DNA of 45,000 bases from Roseibium sp. TrichSKD4 (GCF_000148725.1 NZ_GL476310.1:493562-538561), one strand, 5' to 3'. Counted from the first letter of the stretch, positions 32,497 through 42,586 are shown. A program made the numbers and translations. The notes: generated by a model not told the origin, from the sequence alone.

Positions 32497-34943
32497 CCGA
32501 CACTATCGCAGAGTTGAAGGACCGTTTGGCAACGACGTTTTCAGCGTTGTTGAGCAATCGTCCGGAATATGCCCAGTTTCGACTGATTGAGGCCAATGAA
32601 AGCGGCACCGAAATTGTTCGGGTTGATCGAACGCAATATGGATTGAGAACCGTCCGGCCAGAAGACCTTCAGGACAAGGGCGGCGAACCGTATTTTGCGC
32701 TTGCGATGAAAAGCAGGGGGCACAGAGTTGCGTTCTCTGACGTTACCCTCAATCGCGAGAACGGGAAAATTGAAGAAAACGCAAAGCCGGTTCTCAGGGG
32801 GGCAATCGACGACCCTTTGGGGGACCGGAAGGTTATTTTGATCGTTAATGTAAACTACGAGAAAATACTTTTGGCAGCGTTTCAGTCAGCCCCACCTAGA
32901 CACGATATGATTGCCGTAAACGCCCGCGGTGATTTCATGCACTATCAGGTCAAGGGGGCGATGTCTGGTCAGAAGCTTTTTCTGGCGAACGCGGCTCAAA
33001 GTGACCTGCCTAAGCTGGTCGCGGCTTATACTCAATCATCGGGCGCCGAAGGGCTCGTCGAGCTGAATGAGCAGATCGGTTATTTTGTGCGCTCTAGCGC
33101 TGGGTTTAGCCAGGACTCGACCAAAATCGGATTGATACAGTATCTTCCAAAATCTGAGTTTTTTGCGGAGTCGTCCGCATTTTTCTACCGGGTTCTGGAG
33201 ATTGGCATGTTCCTGCTTGTGCCAATCCTCTTGATTGCTGTGTATGCGGGCCGGAAATTTATCGAGCCGCTTCGGAAGCTTGCCAACCAAGTGCAAGCCC
33301 TGCCCGAAAAGCGCCTTGTTAGTGGGTTGCCAGAGAAAAGGGACGATGAAGTAGGCTATCTGGCATCTGCAATTAGAAAACGAGCTCAAGACCTCTTGGA
33401 GGCAGAGGCGCAATCATCAACCATACTGGAGAAGGTAATCGAAGGGATTATCTTGATCGATGACAAGGGAGTTGTCGAAAAATACAACGCGGGCAGTCAA
33501 AAAATATTCGAGTACACGCCTGAAGAGGTCATCGGTAAAAACGTAGCTATGTTGATGCCAACTGAATTGGCTGATGTGCATGACAGCTTCGTTCATCGTG
33601 CGAATACAAATGACGTGATGCCAGAGTTCCATAGCTTCCGCGAGTTTGAAGCTCTGGACAAATATGGGAACGAGGTTGCAATAGAACTGAGCGTAAATTC
33701 GTTGCAAATCAACGGTCAGCGCAAGTACATCGGAGTTGTGCGTGATGTTTCTCATCGTCAGGAAATTGACCGGATGCGGAACGAGTTTATCTACACGGTC
33801 AGCCATGAACTTCGCACGCCGTTGACGTCCATTCGCGGATCACTCGCGCTGGCGAACACATTGGCCGCGGGCACTGAGATACCTGAAAAAGTGTCAAAGA
33901 TGATGGATCTCGCACTTAAAAACAGCGAACGCCTCAACCTTCTTGTGAATGATATTCTGGACCTTGAAAAACTTCGGTCCGGCAAAACGACCTTCGATTT
34001 GTCAGAAGTTGATCTGAACGAGGCGGTCGAGGAATCTGTGGCATTGAACCAGCACTACGCGCTTGAGCGAAATGTCAAACTCAAGGCAACGCCTCTTGAG
34101 CAGCCTGTCGTAGTGAAGGTCGACAAGGCGCGATTGCAGCAAGTGCTTTCCAACCTGATTTCGAATGCGGCCAAATTCAGCCACGAAAATGGAACGGTCG
34201 ATGTCCGCGTTGGCCTAGAAGGCGAGGCGGCCAAGCTGTACGTCATAGATGCCGGCATGGGTATTCCAGACGAGTTCAAGGCCTATATTTTTGATCCCTT
34301 CAGTCAGGCTGATGGCTCGGAGCGCCGTAAAAAAGGTGGTACCGGGCTTGGTCTCAACATTACAAAACGTCTTGTTGAGGGTATAGATGGCGGCATCAAC
34401 TTCACCAGTGAAGAAGGCGTGGGCACGACATTCGTCATCGAGTTCCCACGCCTACAAAACGCCGAGTTGGTGCGCCCGCCACGGCTGGCTGAAGACAGCA
34501 CTTTGATCGGCCTTTACATCGACCATGAAGAGGATATGGAAGAAGCGCTCTGCTCTGGGTTGGAAGGTGAAGTGGAATGCCTTCACGAGGTGACCTTGTC
34601 TGGTGCCCGAAAACGTCTTTCCGAACAGGCGTTCGACTTTGTGATCCTCAACACGGCGCTCTACGGGGATGATGAAAGCAGTGTCGACCTGCTTGATGAA
34701 ATCCCGGATGCAGCCAATGTCGCGGTGATTGCGATGTGTGAAGCTGGCAGCGAGCTTGAGCATCCGTCCGTCGATATGGTGCTGGATAACGGACTATCAT
34801 CGGAAGGTGAGATTGTCTCGGTTCTTGCCGCCATATTACTGGAAATGAAAAAAGGTGCTCTTGGTGCCGACACAGCGGAGAATTCGGCAAAACAACCGGA
34901 CGCATCCGGTCCGCATCTTGCAGCTGTTCGTGGTTCCAGTTGA
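32497..34943 (+). pseudogene. Hybrid sensor histidine kinase, N-terminus lost at an IS
   Basis: The frame enters from the IS end with TDTIAELKDRLATTF; a TTG at 32514 is only an apparent start. What remains is about 815 residues: the distal half of a periplasmic dCache-like domain (FRLIEANESGTEIVRVDR), a membrane helix (MFLLVPILLIAVYAG), a HAMP-like linker, a PAS domain (EGIILIDDKGVVEKYNAG), and a full kinase core with H-box VSHELRTPLTS, N-box NLISNAAKFS, G1 DAGMGIP and G2 GGTGLGL. The last 130 residues resemble a receiver domain lacking the usual phosphorylated Asp pattern. Without the first membrane helix it cannot be inserted correctly. Confidence 0.85.
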
Positions 34944-34974
34944 GCTTTAGAAATGAAAAGCCCCTTGCCCGGAC

Positions 34975-36021
34975 TTAAGCTTCTGAGTGCGGCACTGGGC
35001 CTAAAGTGGCTCGGTGAGTAACTTCGGTGTCGAGCTCCGTGTGGCGATCGAAACTTTTGCCAGCAAGCATGTTGGTCAGGACATCGGCTGCTTGTTTGCC
35101 CATGCGTCGGTGGGGAACATGAACGGTGGTCAGTGGCAACAGCGCGACACTGGCAAGTTCGATATCGTCAAAGCCGGTGATTGAAATGTCCTTGGGAACC
35201 TCTAGTCCATGCTGAACAGCAGCGCGCAGTGCGCCAATGGCCAACACGTCGTTTCCGCACATGATTGCCGTCGGTCTTGCTCCTGAGGTGAGGATTTCCC
35301 GGCAAGCCTGTTCCCCGTTTTCGATAGAATAATGAGTTTCAGCGAGCAAAAGACGGCTCGGGTCAAGGCCGCGCGCCAGCATGGCATCTTTGACGGCCTC
35401 AACCCGACCACGGGCACGGTCGTTTGTCGCTGTTGGTGCGGAAATAAACGCAACTTGCGTGTGCCCTTGGTCCAGTACGTCTTCCGCAAGAGCACGCATG
35501 GCCTGTCGATTGTTGAAGCCGATCGCCGGAAGGTTTGAGGAGGGATCGCACGCCCAAGCAATCAAGGCTGGAACCTTCCGCTTTTTAAGAAACTCATAAA
35601 TCTCTTCATTGCGGTGGTAACCGATCAGCAATAGGGCGTCTGCGCCTCGTGCTGCGAGTGTGCGAATTTGCTCTTCCTCGACATCTTCCCGATAGGCGGA
35701 GCTGGCTACAAGCAGAGTGTAGCCGTGATCGCGAAGGCGCTCTTGAAAGGCTTGCAGACCACGGGCAAAAATCGCGTTTTCCATGGTTGGAATGATCGCG
35801 CCGATTGTTTTGCTTTGCCGGGCTGCCAAGGCGCGGGCGTTGTAGTTTGGGGCATAACCTAGCTGGTCAACGGCTGCCATCACCTGATCAAGGGTGGCTT
35901 TACTGACCTGCGTTGGCGAATTGAGACAACGGGACACAGTTGCCGTGGAGACACCTGCAGTTTTGGCTACATCTGCCAAAGTCGGCAGTGCGGTTCCTTT
36001 TTTTGTTGGTCCCTGCGTCAT
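34975..36021 (-). CDS. LacI-family regulator of the sulfonate operon
   Basis: The 348-residue protein has an N-terminal LacI HTH (TLADVAKTAGVSTATVSRCLN) with hinge LGYAPNYNARALA and an effector domain from KTIGAIIPTMENAIFARG to ITGFDDIELASVALLPLTTV. It is divergent from the DHPS/sulfolactate genes, and a perfect LacI-type palindrome covers their promoter, so it most likely represses them until DHPS or a breakdown product binds. The family member is not HpsR-like of other bacteria as far as I can tell; the role is inferred from position. Confidence 0.85.
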   Translation of the reverse strand: MTQGPTKKGTALPTLADVAKTAGVSTATVSRCLNSPTQVSKATLDQVMAAVDQLGYAPNYNARALAARQSKTIGAIIPTMENAIFARGLQAFQERLRDHGYTLLVASSAYREDVEEEQIRTLAARGADALLLIGYHRNEEIYEFLKKRKVPALIAWACDPSSNLPAIGFNNRQAMRALAEDVLDQGHTQVAFISAPTATNDRARGRVEAVKDAMLARGLDPSRLLLAETHYSIENGEQACREILTSGARPTAIMCGNDVLAIGALRAAVQHGLEVPKDISITGFDDIELASVALLPLTTVHVPHRRMGKQAADVLTNMLAGKSFDRHTELDTEVTHRATLGPVPHSEA

Positions 36022-36106
36022 TCCAAAAGCCTGAGTTTAAGCCGAATTTTTTCGACCACAGCCCCTGATTACTATGCTTCGGGTCCAGATCAAACGAAAT
36101 TCATGC

Positions 36107-36135
36107 TTGCCAAGGAGAATGTAAGCGCTTACATT
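36107..36135 (+). promoter_or_regulatory. Sulfonate operon promoter with an 18-bp LacI-type operator
   Basis: AATGTAAGCGCTTACATT (36118-36135) is a perfect palindrome centred on CG, the classic LacI/GalR operator form. TTGCCA (36107-36112) and TACATT (36130-36135) are spaced by 17 nt and make a good -35/-10 pair, so the operator covers the -10 box. Confidence 0.75.
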
Positions 36136-36175
36136 CGCACTTATCGCTAGGTTATTCTGGTGTTGGGAGGTGAAT

Positions 36176-36358
36176 GTGTTGCTTATGTTGTCCGGGGCGT
36201 TTTTCGCCGCTTTCCTGATCAACGTTTCGATTGGCTCATTCGGAGGAACTCCCTTTCTGGGTAGCGTCGGTGAAATGCTTTTGTTGTTTGCCACGTCGAT
36301 CGCCTTCGTGGCGGCCGTCCTGAAAAAGGAGGAGGACGCGCGCGAGGCAGGCAATTGA
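36176..36358 (+). CDS. Small two-helix membrane protein leading the TRAP operon
   Basis: About 60 residues with two hydrophobic segments (VLLMLSGAFFAAFLINVSIG and MLLLFATSIAFVAAVL) joined by a short Gly-rich loop and ending in a charged tail. GGGAGG lies 5 nt before the GTG at 36176. No family is recognised. It is the first gene behind the operator and 27 nt before the binding-protein gene, so it may assist the transporter; that is a guess. Confidence 0.55.
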   Translation: MLLMLSGAFFAAFLINVSIGSFGGTPFLGSVGEMLLLFATSIAFVAAVLKKEEDAREAGN

Positions 36359-36385
36359 ACGCAAAGACAAACTGGGAGGAAGTGT

Positions 36386-37528
36386 ATGTCCGAGATTAAA
36401 GAGCTGCAGTCCGTAGAACGTAGAAATTTCATGAAGCTTGCAAGCGCCGGCGCTTTCACAGCGGCTGTTGTTGCAGGTGCAGGTGGGCTGCTGTGGTCTG
36501 AGCAAGCTGTCGCGCAGACTGCAAAAGAAGAGCGCGAGCGTGAGGCCGCGGCTGATCATGTGATGACTATCGCCACCGCTTATGTGCTTGGTGCGTCTCG
36601 CAGTTATCCAATCATGCAGCTGGATCTGAAAGAAAACATCCAGAATGCGACAAACGGTAAGGTCTATGTGAAGCTTGCACCAGGTGGTCAGCTCGGTGCC
36701 GGTGGTGCGCTGGCTCAGGCCGTCCAAAGCGGCACCATTCAGGCGGCACAGCACTCCCTGTCAAACTTTGCTCCGTTTGCATCTGCTGTTGATCTCATCA
36801 ACATGCCTTATTTCTGCGGCTCCAATCAGCGCTTCACCAATTTGGTGACGTCTGAGGCCTGGAAAAAGGAAGTGCACCCGAAAGTGGAAGCTTCCGGTTT
36901 CAAGGCGTTGTTCTACGTAGTGATTGACCCACGCGTGGTTGCTATTCGCAAAGGCAGCAACGCTGTCATCACACCGGGCGATCTCGATGGCGTGAAGTTC
37001 CGCGTTCCGGGTTCTGCCATGCTGCAGCAGTACTACCGCATGGTTGGCGCAAACCCGACGCCGGTTGCCTGGGGTGAAACACCTTCAGCAATCAAGCAAG
37101 GTGTTGCTGACGCTCTCGACCCGTCTGTTGGCGCTCTTTACGTCTTCGGCTTCAAGGATATCTTGAGCCACGTAACATTCACGCAGGCCGTTCCGGACAG
37201 TCAGGTCTATTCAATGAACCTTGAGTGGTTCAACAGCCTGCCTGCGGATGTTCAAGAAGGTATTGAGTTTGCTGGTGAAATGACCGCGCAGCAAAATCTG
37301 GCAAAAGTTCCGGCAGCGCGCGCCTACGCAATGTCCGAGCTGACAAAGGCTGGCGTTGAGTTCCATTCACTTTCCGAAGACCAGCTCGGCGAGTGGCAGG
37401 ATGCCGGTGGTTACCAGCGGTCCGAGTGGGATCAGTTCAAGGTGGACCTTTCTGGCTCCATGGATGCCTTCAACCGTCTGGAAGAAGCAGCAAGCACACG
37501 CGGCCGCTACTACGTCCACGACGCATAA
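36386..37528 (+). CDS. dctP: TRAP transporter solute-binding protein, Tat-exported (DctP family)
   Basis: The 380-residue protein has a twin-arginine signal, ERRNFMKLASAGAFTAAVVA, then a DctP-fold mature part: KVYVKLAPGGQLGAGGALAQAVQSG and the ligand region FRVPGSAMLQQYYRMVGANPTPVAW, with WGETPSAIKQGVADAL. It captures an organic anion in the periplasm. With the neighbours it is the likely DHPS-binding subunit (called hpsK in some DHPS users). GGGAGG precedes the ATG. Confidence 0.88.
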   Translation: MSEIKELQSVERRNFMKLASAGAFTAAVVAGAGGLLWSEQAVAQTAKEEREREAAADHVMTIATAYVLGASRSYPIMQLDLKENIQNATNGKVYVKLAPGGQLGAGGALAQAVQSGTIQAAQHSLSNFAPFASAVDLINMPYFCGSNQRFTNLVTSEAWKKEVHPKVEASGFKALFYVVIDPRVVAIRKGSNAVITPGDLDGVKFRVPGSAMLQQYYRMVGANPTPVAWGETPSAIKQGVADALDPSVGALYVFGFKDILSHVTFTQAVPDSQVYSMNLEWFNSLPADVQEGIEFAGEMTAQQNLAKVPAARAYAMSELTKAGVEFHSLSEDQLGEWQDAGGYQRSEWDQFKVDLSGSMDAFNRLEEAASTRGRYYVHDA

Positions 37529-37540
37529 GATCCAAATCTC

Positions 37541-37568
37541 GGCCCGGGAGATATCTCACTCCCGGGCC
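37541..37568 (+). terminator. Strong intercistronic hairpin after dctP
   Basis: GGCCCGGGAG and CTCCCGGGCC form a perfect 10-bp stem with an 8-nt loop, 13 nt after the stop and without a T-run. This typically stabilises binding-protein mRNA and lowers expression of the membrane subunits. Confidence 0.65.
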
Positions 37569-37638
37569 ACTCACCATTTCTGAAAGCTGACGCATTCCGG
37601 TCGGGCGCAAAGCGCCATTCACCGGGTGAGGGGAAGCT

Positions 37639-38154
37639 ATGTCCAAAATTCTGCATGCCTTGGACCAGAACGCGGAGCGCTGGTCACTGCTCGTATTCTA
37701 CACGATGATCGTCTTGACGATGTTTATCGAGGTGGTTCGGCGCGAAGTCTTCGCCTATTCCTCGATCTGGGGCGAAGAGATCGTTCGGTACAGCTTCATT
37801 TATCTGGCCTGGATCGGAGCAGCAGCTGCTGTCAAGGAGCGTGGCCACATCCGCATCGATGTGATTATGCACTATGCCTCGCCGCGATTGAAAGCGCTGC
37901 TCTATATTTTTGGCGATTTGGTCATGTTTGGCGTGGCGGCGGTTGCGTTCTTTTGGTCGATGGAAACTGTGTTGGTTTCGGCCAAATTCGGATCCGTCAC
38001 CCACGGTCTTCGCATCTCCCAGGTCTGGTTCCTCTTGGCGGTACCGATCGGGTTCGGGCTTGTCATCATTCGCCTCCTTCAGTCCTTTCTGCGCGATATG
38101 CGCGATCTTCGGAACGGCAACGCCGTTTACGAAGGCGACAAGCTGTTTGATTGA
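37639..38154 (+). CDS. dctQ: TRAP transporter small membrane subunit (DctQ family)
   Basis: The 171-residue protein has four membrane segments (LLVFYTMIVLTMFIEVVRR, SFIYLAWIGAAAAV, LVMFGVAAVAFFWSM, FLLAVPIGFGLVIIRLLQ) and the conserved WGEEIVRYSF motif after the first helix. It partners the large permease. GAGGGG lies 6 nt before the ATG. Confidence 0.9.
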   Translation: MSKILHALDQNAERWSLLVFYTMIVLTMFIEVVRREVFAYSSIWGEEIVRYSFIYLAWIGAAAAVKERGHIRIDVIMHYASPRLKALLYIFGDLVMFGVAAVAFFWSMETVLVSAKFGSVTHGLRISQVWFLLAVPIGFGLVIIRLLQSFLRDMRDLRNGNAVYEGDKLFD

Positions 38155-38165
38155 GGAGAGACGAT

Positions 38166-39497
38166 ATGCTTTGGCAACAACTCCAAAATCAAGCCGTTGA
38201 ACTCGGTTGGGACTTTTATGGTCCGGTCCTGATTTTCGTCGGCCTTGTCGCACTTGCCGTTCCAGTTTGGGCTGCAATTGGCGCGGCGGCGATCGCCATG
38301 CTCATGATGTCCGGCGCGCTTCCGCTGTCGCTCATCGGCGAAAGCCTCTTTCACGGCATTGACCACTTTGCTCTTACGGCGGTTCCGCTGTTCATCCTGA
38401 CGGGTGATGTTCTGGTCCGCACGGGCCTCAGCCGCAAGTTCTTGGATGTGGCAGAAGCGCTGACGTGCTGGACAAAAGGCGGCTTCGGCTCGGCAACGGT
38501 TCTCGTTTGCGGCATGTTCTCGGCCATCTCCGGGTCTGATGCCGCCGGTGCTGCTGCTGTGGGCCGGATGACGATCGCCCGTTTGGTGGAAAGTGGCTAC
38601 CCGCGTCCTTACGCCTGTGCCTTGGTCGCAGCAGGTGCCTGTACAGGTATCCTTATCCCGCCGTCGATCGCCTACATCATCATCGGCCTTGTCCTTGGCA
38701 TTTCCGCATCTACCTTGTTTCAGGCAGCGCTCATTCCCGGCATTGCCATTCTGGTCTCTATCCTTGTGACGAACATCGTCATGAACCGGATTTACGCCTA
38801 TGAAAACGGCGGCCAGATGAGCTTCGCCGAATGGTCTGCCAATGTGGTGCAAGCGCTGAAATCCGGATGGTACGCGTTTATTGTTCCGGGCATCATTTTC
38901 TATGGCATCTTCTCTGGAAGACTGACGCCAACCGAGGCGGGTGCTGTCGCCGTGGTGGTCACCATTGCCATGGGCTTCATGCTCGGCACTTTGAGGCTGT
39001 CTCATTTCCCGGCCATGTTGGTGAGCTCAGCGAAGGTGAATGGTGTGATCCTGCCGATCATTGCCTTCTCCCTGCCACTTGCTCAGGCGTTGGCTATTCT
39101 CGGTGTCCCGCAAGGCTTCGTCTATTCCGTTACATCTCTGACGGACAATCCGGCGATCCTCATCTTCCTGATGGTGGGTATCCTGATCGCAGCTGGCTGC
39201 GTGATGGAAACAACCCCGAATATCGTGATCTTGGCGCCGATCTTGAAGCCCCTGGCTGACAATATCGGAATGAATGAAATCCAGTTCTGCATCATGATGA
39301 TCACAGCGCTGGGCGTCGGGTTCATTACGCCGCCTCTGGGCCTCAATCTCTTCGTGGTCTCGGGTTTGACCGGGGAGTCGATCCTCAAGATTGCCGCTCG
39401 GGCCGTCCCCTTCGTGCTGTTCATGCTCGCGGTGACGCTGCTGATCGCCTACGTGCCCGAGATTTCAACCACGCTTCTTCCTGACATCTACAAGTAG
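38166..39497 (+). CDS. dctM: TRAP transporter large membrane subunit (DctM family)
   Basis: The 443-residue protein has about 12 membrane helices and the typical DctM patterns: ALTAVPLFILTGDVLVRTGLS, MFSAISGSDAAGAAAVGR and ITPPLGLNLFVVSGL. It carries out sodium-driven uptake with DctP and DctQ. The ATG at 38166 has GGAGAG upstream; the open frame extends 15 nt further into the dctQ stop. Confidence 0.92.
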   Translation: MLWQQLQNQAVELGWDFYGPVLIFVGLVALAVPVWAAIGAAAIAMLMMSGALPLSLIGESLFHGIDHFALTAVPLFILTGDVLVRTGLSRKFLDVAEALTCWTKGGFGSATVLVCGMFSAISGSDAAGAAAVGRMTIARLVESGYPRPYACALVAAGACTGILIPPSIAYIIIGLVLGISASTLFQAALIPGIAILVSILVTNIVMNRIYAYENGGQMSFAEWSANVVQALKSGWYAFIVPGIIFYGIFSGRLTPTEAGAVAVVVTIAMGFMLGTLRLSHFPAMLVSSAKVNGVILPIIAFSLPLAQALAILGVPQGFVYSVTSLTDNPAILIFLMVGILIAAGCVMETTPNIVILAPILKPLADNIGMNEIQFCIMMITALGVGFITPPLGLNLFVVSGLTGESILKIAARAVPFVLFMLAVTLLIAYVPEISTTLLPDIYK

Positions 39498-39505
39498 GAC
39501 TGACC

Positions 39506-40813
39506 ATGTCTGTCGAGTATTTGAAAAAAGCCACCAAGACGTCTCGCAGCGACGCGTCCGATACGACGGCGATCGTGCAGGAAATCCTCGACCGGATCGA
39601 GGCAGGTGGAGACGAGGCTGCGCTGGAATATGCGGCCAAGTTCGACAAGTATGAGGGCAATATTGTCCTCCCCGCTGAGGAAATCGAAGCCGCAAGCGCT
39701 CTGGTTCCTGCAAAGCTGAAACAGGACATTGAGTTCTCGCACGCCAATGTAAAGCGGTTTGCTGAATCTCAAAAAGAATCCTGCGGCAACACCGAAGTGG
39801 AAATCATTCCGGGTCTGATTGCAGGGCAAAAGTGCATCCCGGTTGACACAGCCGGCTGTTACATCCCGGGTGGTCGCTACAGCCATATAGCCAGCGCGAT
39901 CATGACTGTGACGACGGCAAAGGTGGCAGGCTGCAAAAACATCATTGCCTGCTCGCCGCCACGCCCGGGAGTTGGTATCAATCCGGCCATCGTCTACGCC
40001 GCTAAAGTTTGTGGTGCGGATCAGATCCTCGCCATGGGCGGTGTTCAAGGTGTTGCGTCAATGGCCTTCGGTCTGTTTGGTATGCCGCCGGCAAACATTC
40101 TTGTCGGACCGGGCAATCAATTTGTCGCTGAAGCCAAACGCATCCTGTTCGGCCGTGTCGGTATCGATATGTTTGCAGGGCCAACAGACAGTCTGATCCT
40201 CGCGGATGAAACCGCTGATCCAATGGTTGTTGCAGCCGATCTCGTGGGGCAGGCCGAACATGGCTACAACTCACCGGTTTGGCTGGTGACGGACAATCGT
40301 CCGCTCGCCGAAGAAGTTATGCGTCTGGTACCTGAACTCATTCAGGACCTGCCTGAAGTGAACCGGGACAATGCAATGGCGGCCTGGCGGGACTATGCCG
40401 AAGTCATACTTTGCGGTGACCGCGAAGAAATGGCGGCAACTTCAGATTCATATGCTCCAGAGCATCTGACCGTTCAGGCGCAAGATCTTGATTGGTGGTT
40501 GGGTCGTCTGTCCTGTTACGGTTCTCTCTTCCTTGGCGAAGAAACGACAGTTGCCTTTGGCGACAAGGCGTCGGGAACCAATCACGTTCTGCCCACATCG
40601 GGCGCCGCCACCTATACCGGTGGGTTGTCGGTGCACAAGTTCATGAAAATCGTGACTTGGCAGCGTGCAACCCGGGAAGGTGCCAAGCCTGTTGCAGAAG
40701 CAACCGCTCGCATCTCGCGCCTTGAAGGCATGGAAGGGCACGCCCGCACCGCCGACATCCGTTTGAAGAAATACTTCCCGGATGAAACGTTTGATCTGAC
40801 GGCAGGAGCCTGA
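39506..40813 (+). CDS. hpsN: DHPS 3-dehydrogenase, histidinol dehydrogenase family
   Basis: HpsN oxidises (R)-2,3-dihydroxypropane-1-sulfonate to (R)-sulfolactate with two NAD. The 435-residue protein has the histidinol-dehydrogenase fold: the NAD region PGGRYSHIASAIMTVTTAKVAGC, ILVGPGNQFVAEAKR, DMFAGPTDSLILAD, the metal-ligand segment GQAEHGYNSP, and the late conserved HVLPTSGAATYTGGL and EGMEGHARTAD. No other his gene is near, and suyAB and the TRAP genes lie alongside, which favours HpsN over HisD. Confidence 0.85.
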   Translation: MSVEYLKKATKTSRSDASDTTAIVQEILDRIEAGGDEAALEYAAKFDKYEGNIVLPAEEIEAASALVPAKLKQDIEFSHANVKRFAESQKESCGNTEVEIIPGLIAGQKCIPVDTAGCYIPGGRYSHIASAIMTVTTAKVAGCKNIIACSPPRPGVGINPAIVYAAKVCGADQILAMGGVQGVASMAFGLFGMPPANILVGPGNQFVAEAKRILFGRVGIDMFAGPTDSLILADETADPMVVAADLVGQAEHGYNSPVWLVTDNRPLAEEVMRLVPELIQDLPEVNRDNAMAAWRDYAEVILCGDREEMAATSDSYAPEHLTVQAQDLDWWLGRLSCYGSLFLGEETTVAFGDKASGTNHVLPTSGAATYTGGLSVHKFMKIVTWQRATREGAKPVAEATARISRLEGMEGHARTADIRLKKYFPDETFDLTAGA

Positions 40814-40814
40814 C

Positions 40815-41576
40815 GTGAACTCCGCTTCCTCCATATTTGATGTTGCAGGGCGCGTGGCCTGTGTGACCGGTGCAAGTTCCGGCTTGGGGCGGCGTGCAGC
40901 AACTGCACTGGCTCAAGCGGGTGCTTCGGTTGTTGGCGTCGCTCGCCGTGCAGCTGATCTGGAGGACTGGCAAAACGAAACCACGGGATCGACGGCGTGC
41001 GTGTCGGCGGACCTGAGTGACCGCGCAGGCTTGCCGGACATCGTTGATCAGATCACTGCGCCGTTTGGTTCGCCGAACATTTTGGTTCACGCGGCTGGGA
41101 TCAATACCCGGGAAGCTGCCGATAAGGTAACACTGGAAGGATGGGACATCACGCTGGCACTCAATCTCAGCGTCCCGTTCTTCCTGTCACAGGCACTTGT
41201 TCCCGCAATGAAGGAAAAAGGCTGGGGGCGGATCGTCAATTTCGCATCCTTGCAAACCACGCGCGCATTTCCTGGTGGCATCGCCTACGGCGCTACCAAG
41301 GGCGGTGTCGGGCAGATGACGCGCGCGATGGCCGAAGCCTGGTCTTCAAGCGGGATCAACACCAATGCGATTGGACCCGGTTTCTTTCCAACGGAACTCA
41401 CTGCCGCTGTCTTTGGAGATGACGAACGCGCTGCTCGCAATGCAGCTCAAACTTGCATTGGTCGAAATGGGAGGCTTGAGGACATTGATGGTCCATTGCT
41501 GTTCCTGTGTTCGCCAGCCTCTGACTATGTCACAGGGCAGATATTGATGGTTGATGGGGGGTTCACGGCGAAATGA
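40815..41576 (+). CDS. hpsO: Short-chain dehydrogenase, probable DHPS 2-dehydrogenase
   Basis: The 253-residue SDR has the cofactor motif TGASSGLGRR, HAAGIN, the catalytic Ser in NFASLQTTRAFPGG and YGATK, and ends VDGGFTAK. In DHPS pathways HpsO and HpsP are two 2-dehydrogenases that interconvert the enantiomers through the ketone; HpsO is the SDR. The start is GTG at 40815, 1 nt after hpsN, with GGAG upstream. The specific substrate is inferred from the operon. Confidence 0.75.
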   Translation: MNSASSIFDVAGRVACVTGASSGLGRRAATALAQAGASVVGVARRAADLEDWQNETTGSTACVSADLSDRAGLPDIVDQITAPFGSPNILVHAAGINTREAADKVTLEGWDITLALNLSVPFFLSQALVPAMKEKGWGRIVNFASLQTTRAFPGGIAYGATKGGVGQMTRAMAEAWSSSGINTNAIGPGFFPTELTAAVFGDDERAARNAAQTCIGRNGRLEDIDGPLLFLCSPASDYVTGQILMVDGGFTAK

Positions 41577-42586
41577 AAGCCCTTGTTTATAACGGTCCAG
41601 AAAAACTGGACTATCAAGACTTCCCAAATCCATCTCCCAAAGAGGGGGAAGTCCTCATCCAGATTGCACTTTGCGGGATCTGTGGATCAGACATGCACGC
41701 CTATCTTGGGCATGATGAGCGCCGTCCCGCTCCATTGATCCTCGGACATGAAGTTACCGGAACCATTGTATCTGGCGCAAAAACTGGACAGCGCGTTGCG
41801 GTAAACCCGTTGGTTCCTTGCGGTGAGTGCGCAGCCTGCCAACGGAAACAGGAAAATCTATGCCCGAACCGCCAGATCATTTCCATGCCGCCACGAGAAG
41901 GCGGGTTCGCAGATTATGTCGCGATGCCAGTTGGGAATTTGGTTGATGTTCCTGATCATGTGCCAGACAGCACAGCTGCGCTTGTTGAGCCGATAGCTTG
42001 CGGATGGCATGCGGTTCGGCTGGGTATCCGGGCGTTGGGCGATTTTTGGAACGGCGCAAGGGCTCTTGTGATCGGTGGCGGTGCAATTGGAACTGGTGCC
42101 GCGCTGGCGCTAAAGGCGCAAGGTATATCCGAAGTGTCGGTTGTGGAGCCTAATAGCCAGCGGGCCGCGTTCCTTGAGAAATCGATCGGCCTGAAGGTTT
42201 TGACACCAGAACAAGCAGAAGCCGAGCAGCCCTTTGATCTGATCATTGACGGCGTCGGGTATGCCGCAACACGCCAGATGGCATCTGCCTCAGTCCGTCC
42301 CGGGGGCGTCATCGCGCATATCGGCCTCGGATCAGGGGAAAGCGGTCTCGATATCCGCCGAATGACTTTGCAGGAGATCACCTTCATCGGGACCTACACC
42401 TATACCGCTGAAGATTTCCGCGAGACAGCCAAGGCCATGTTTGATGGTCGGCTGGGTGCATTGGACTGGGTTGAAATCCGTCCTCTTTCTAAAGGGGCAA
42501 CAGCCTTTGCCGATTTGCGGGCAGGCCAGGTTGCCTCACCAAAAATTCTGCTTAAGCCAGACACTACAGGAGACAAGAATGTCTGA
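41573..42586 (+). CDS. hpsP: Zinc-dependent alcohol dehydrogenase, probable DHPS 2-dehydrogenase
   Basis: The 337-residue medium-chain dehydrogenase has the catalytic zinc site GICGSDMHAYLGH with GHEVTG, a structural zinc loop CGECAACQRKQENLC, and a Rossmann motif GGGAIGTGAALALK. It overlaps the SDR stop by 4 nt and the suyA start by 8 nt, so translation is coupled. HpsP in known DHPS degraders is of this type; other diols cannot be excluded. Confidence 0.75.
   Translation: MKALVYNGPEKLDYQDFPNPSPKEGEVLIQIALCGICGSDMHAYLGHDERRPAPLILGHEVTGTIVSGAKTGQRVAVNPLVPCGECAACQRKQENLCPNRQIISMPPREGGFADYVAMPVGNLVDVPDHVPDSTAALVEPIACGWHAVRLGIRALGDFWNGARALVIGGGAIGTGAALALKAQGISEVSVVEPNSQRAAFLEKSIGLKVLTPEQAEAEQPFDLIIDGVGYAATRQMASASVRPGGVIAHIGLGSGESGLDIRRMTLQEITFIGTYTYTAEDFRETAKAMFDGRLGALDWVEIRPLSKGATAFADLRAGQVASPKILLKPDTTGDKNV

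Noticed and set aside
39506-40813. Histidine biosynthesis hisD
   Set aside because: No other his genes are nearby and the gene lies inside a sulfonate operon; the HpsN branch of the family fits.
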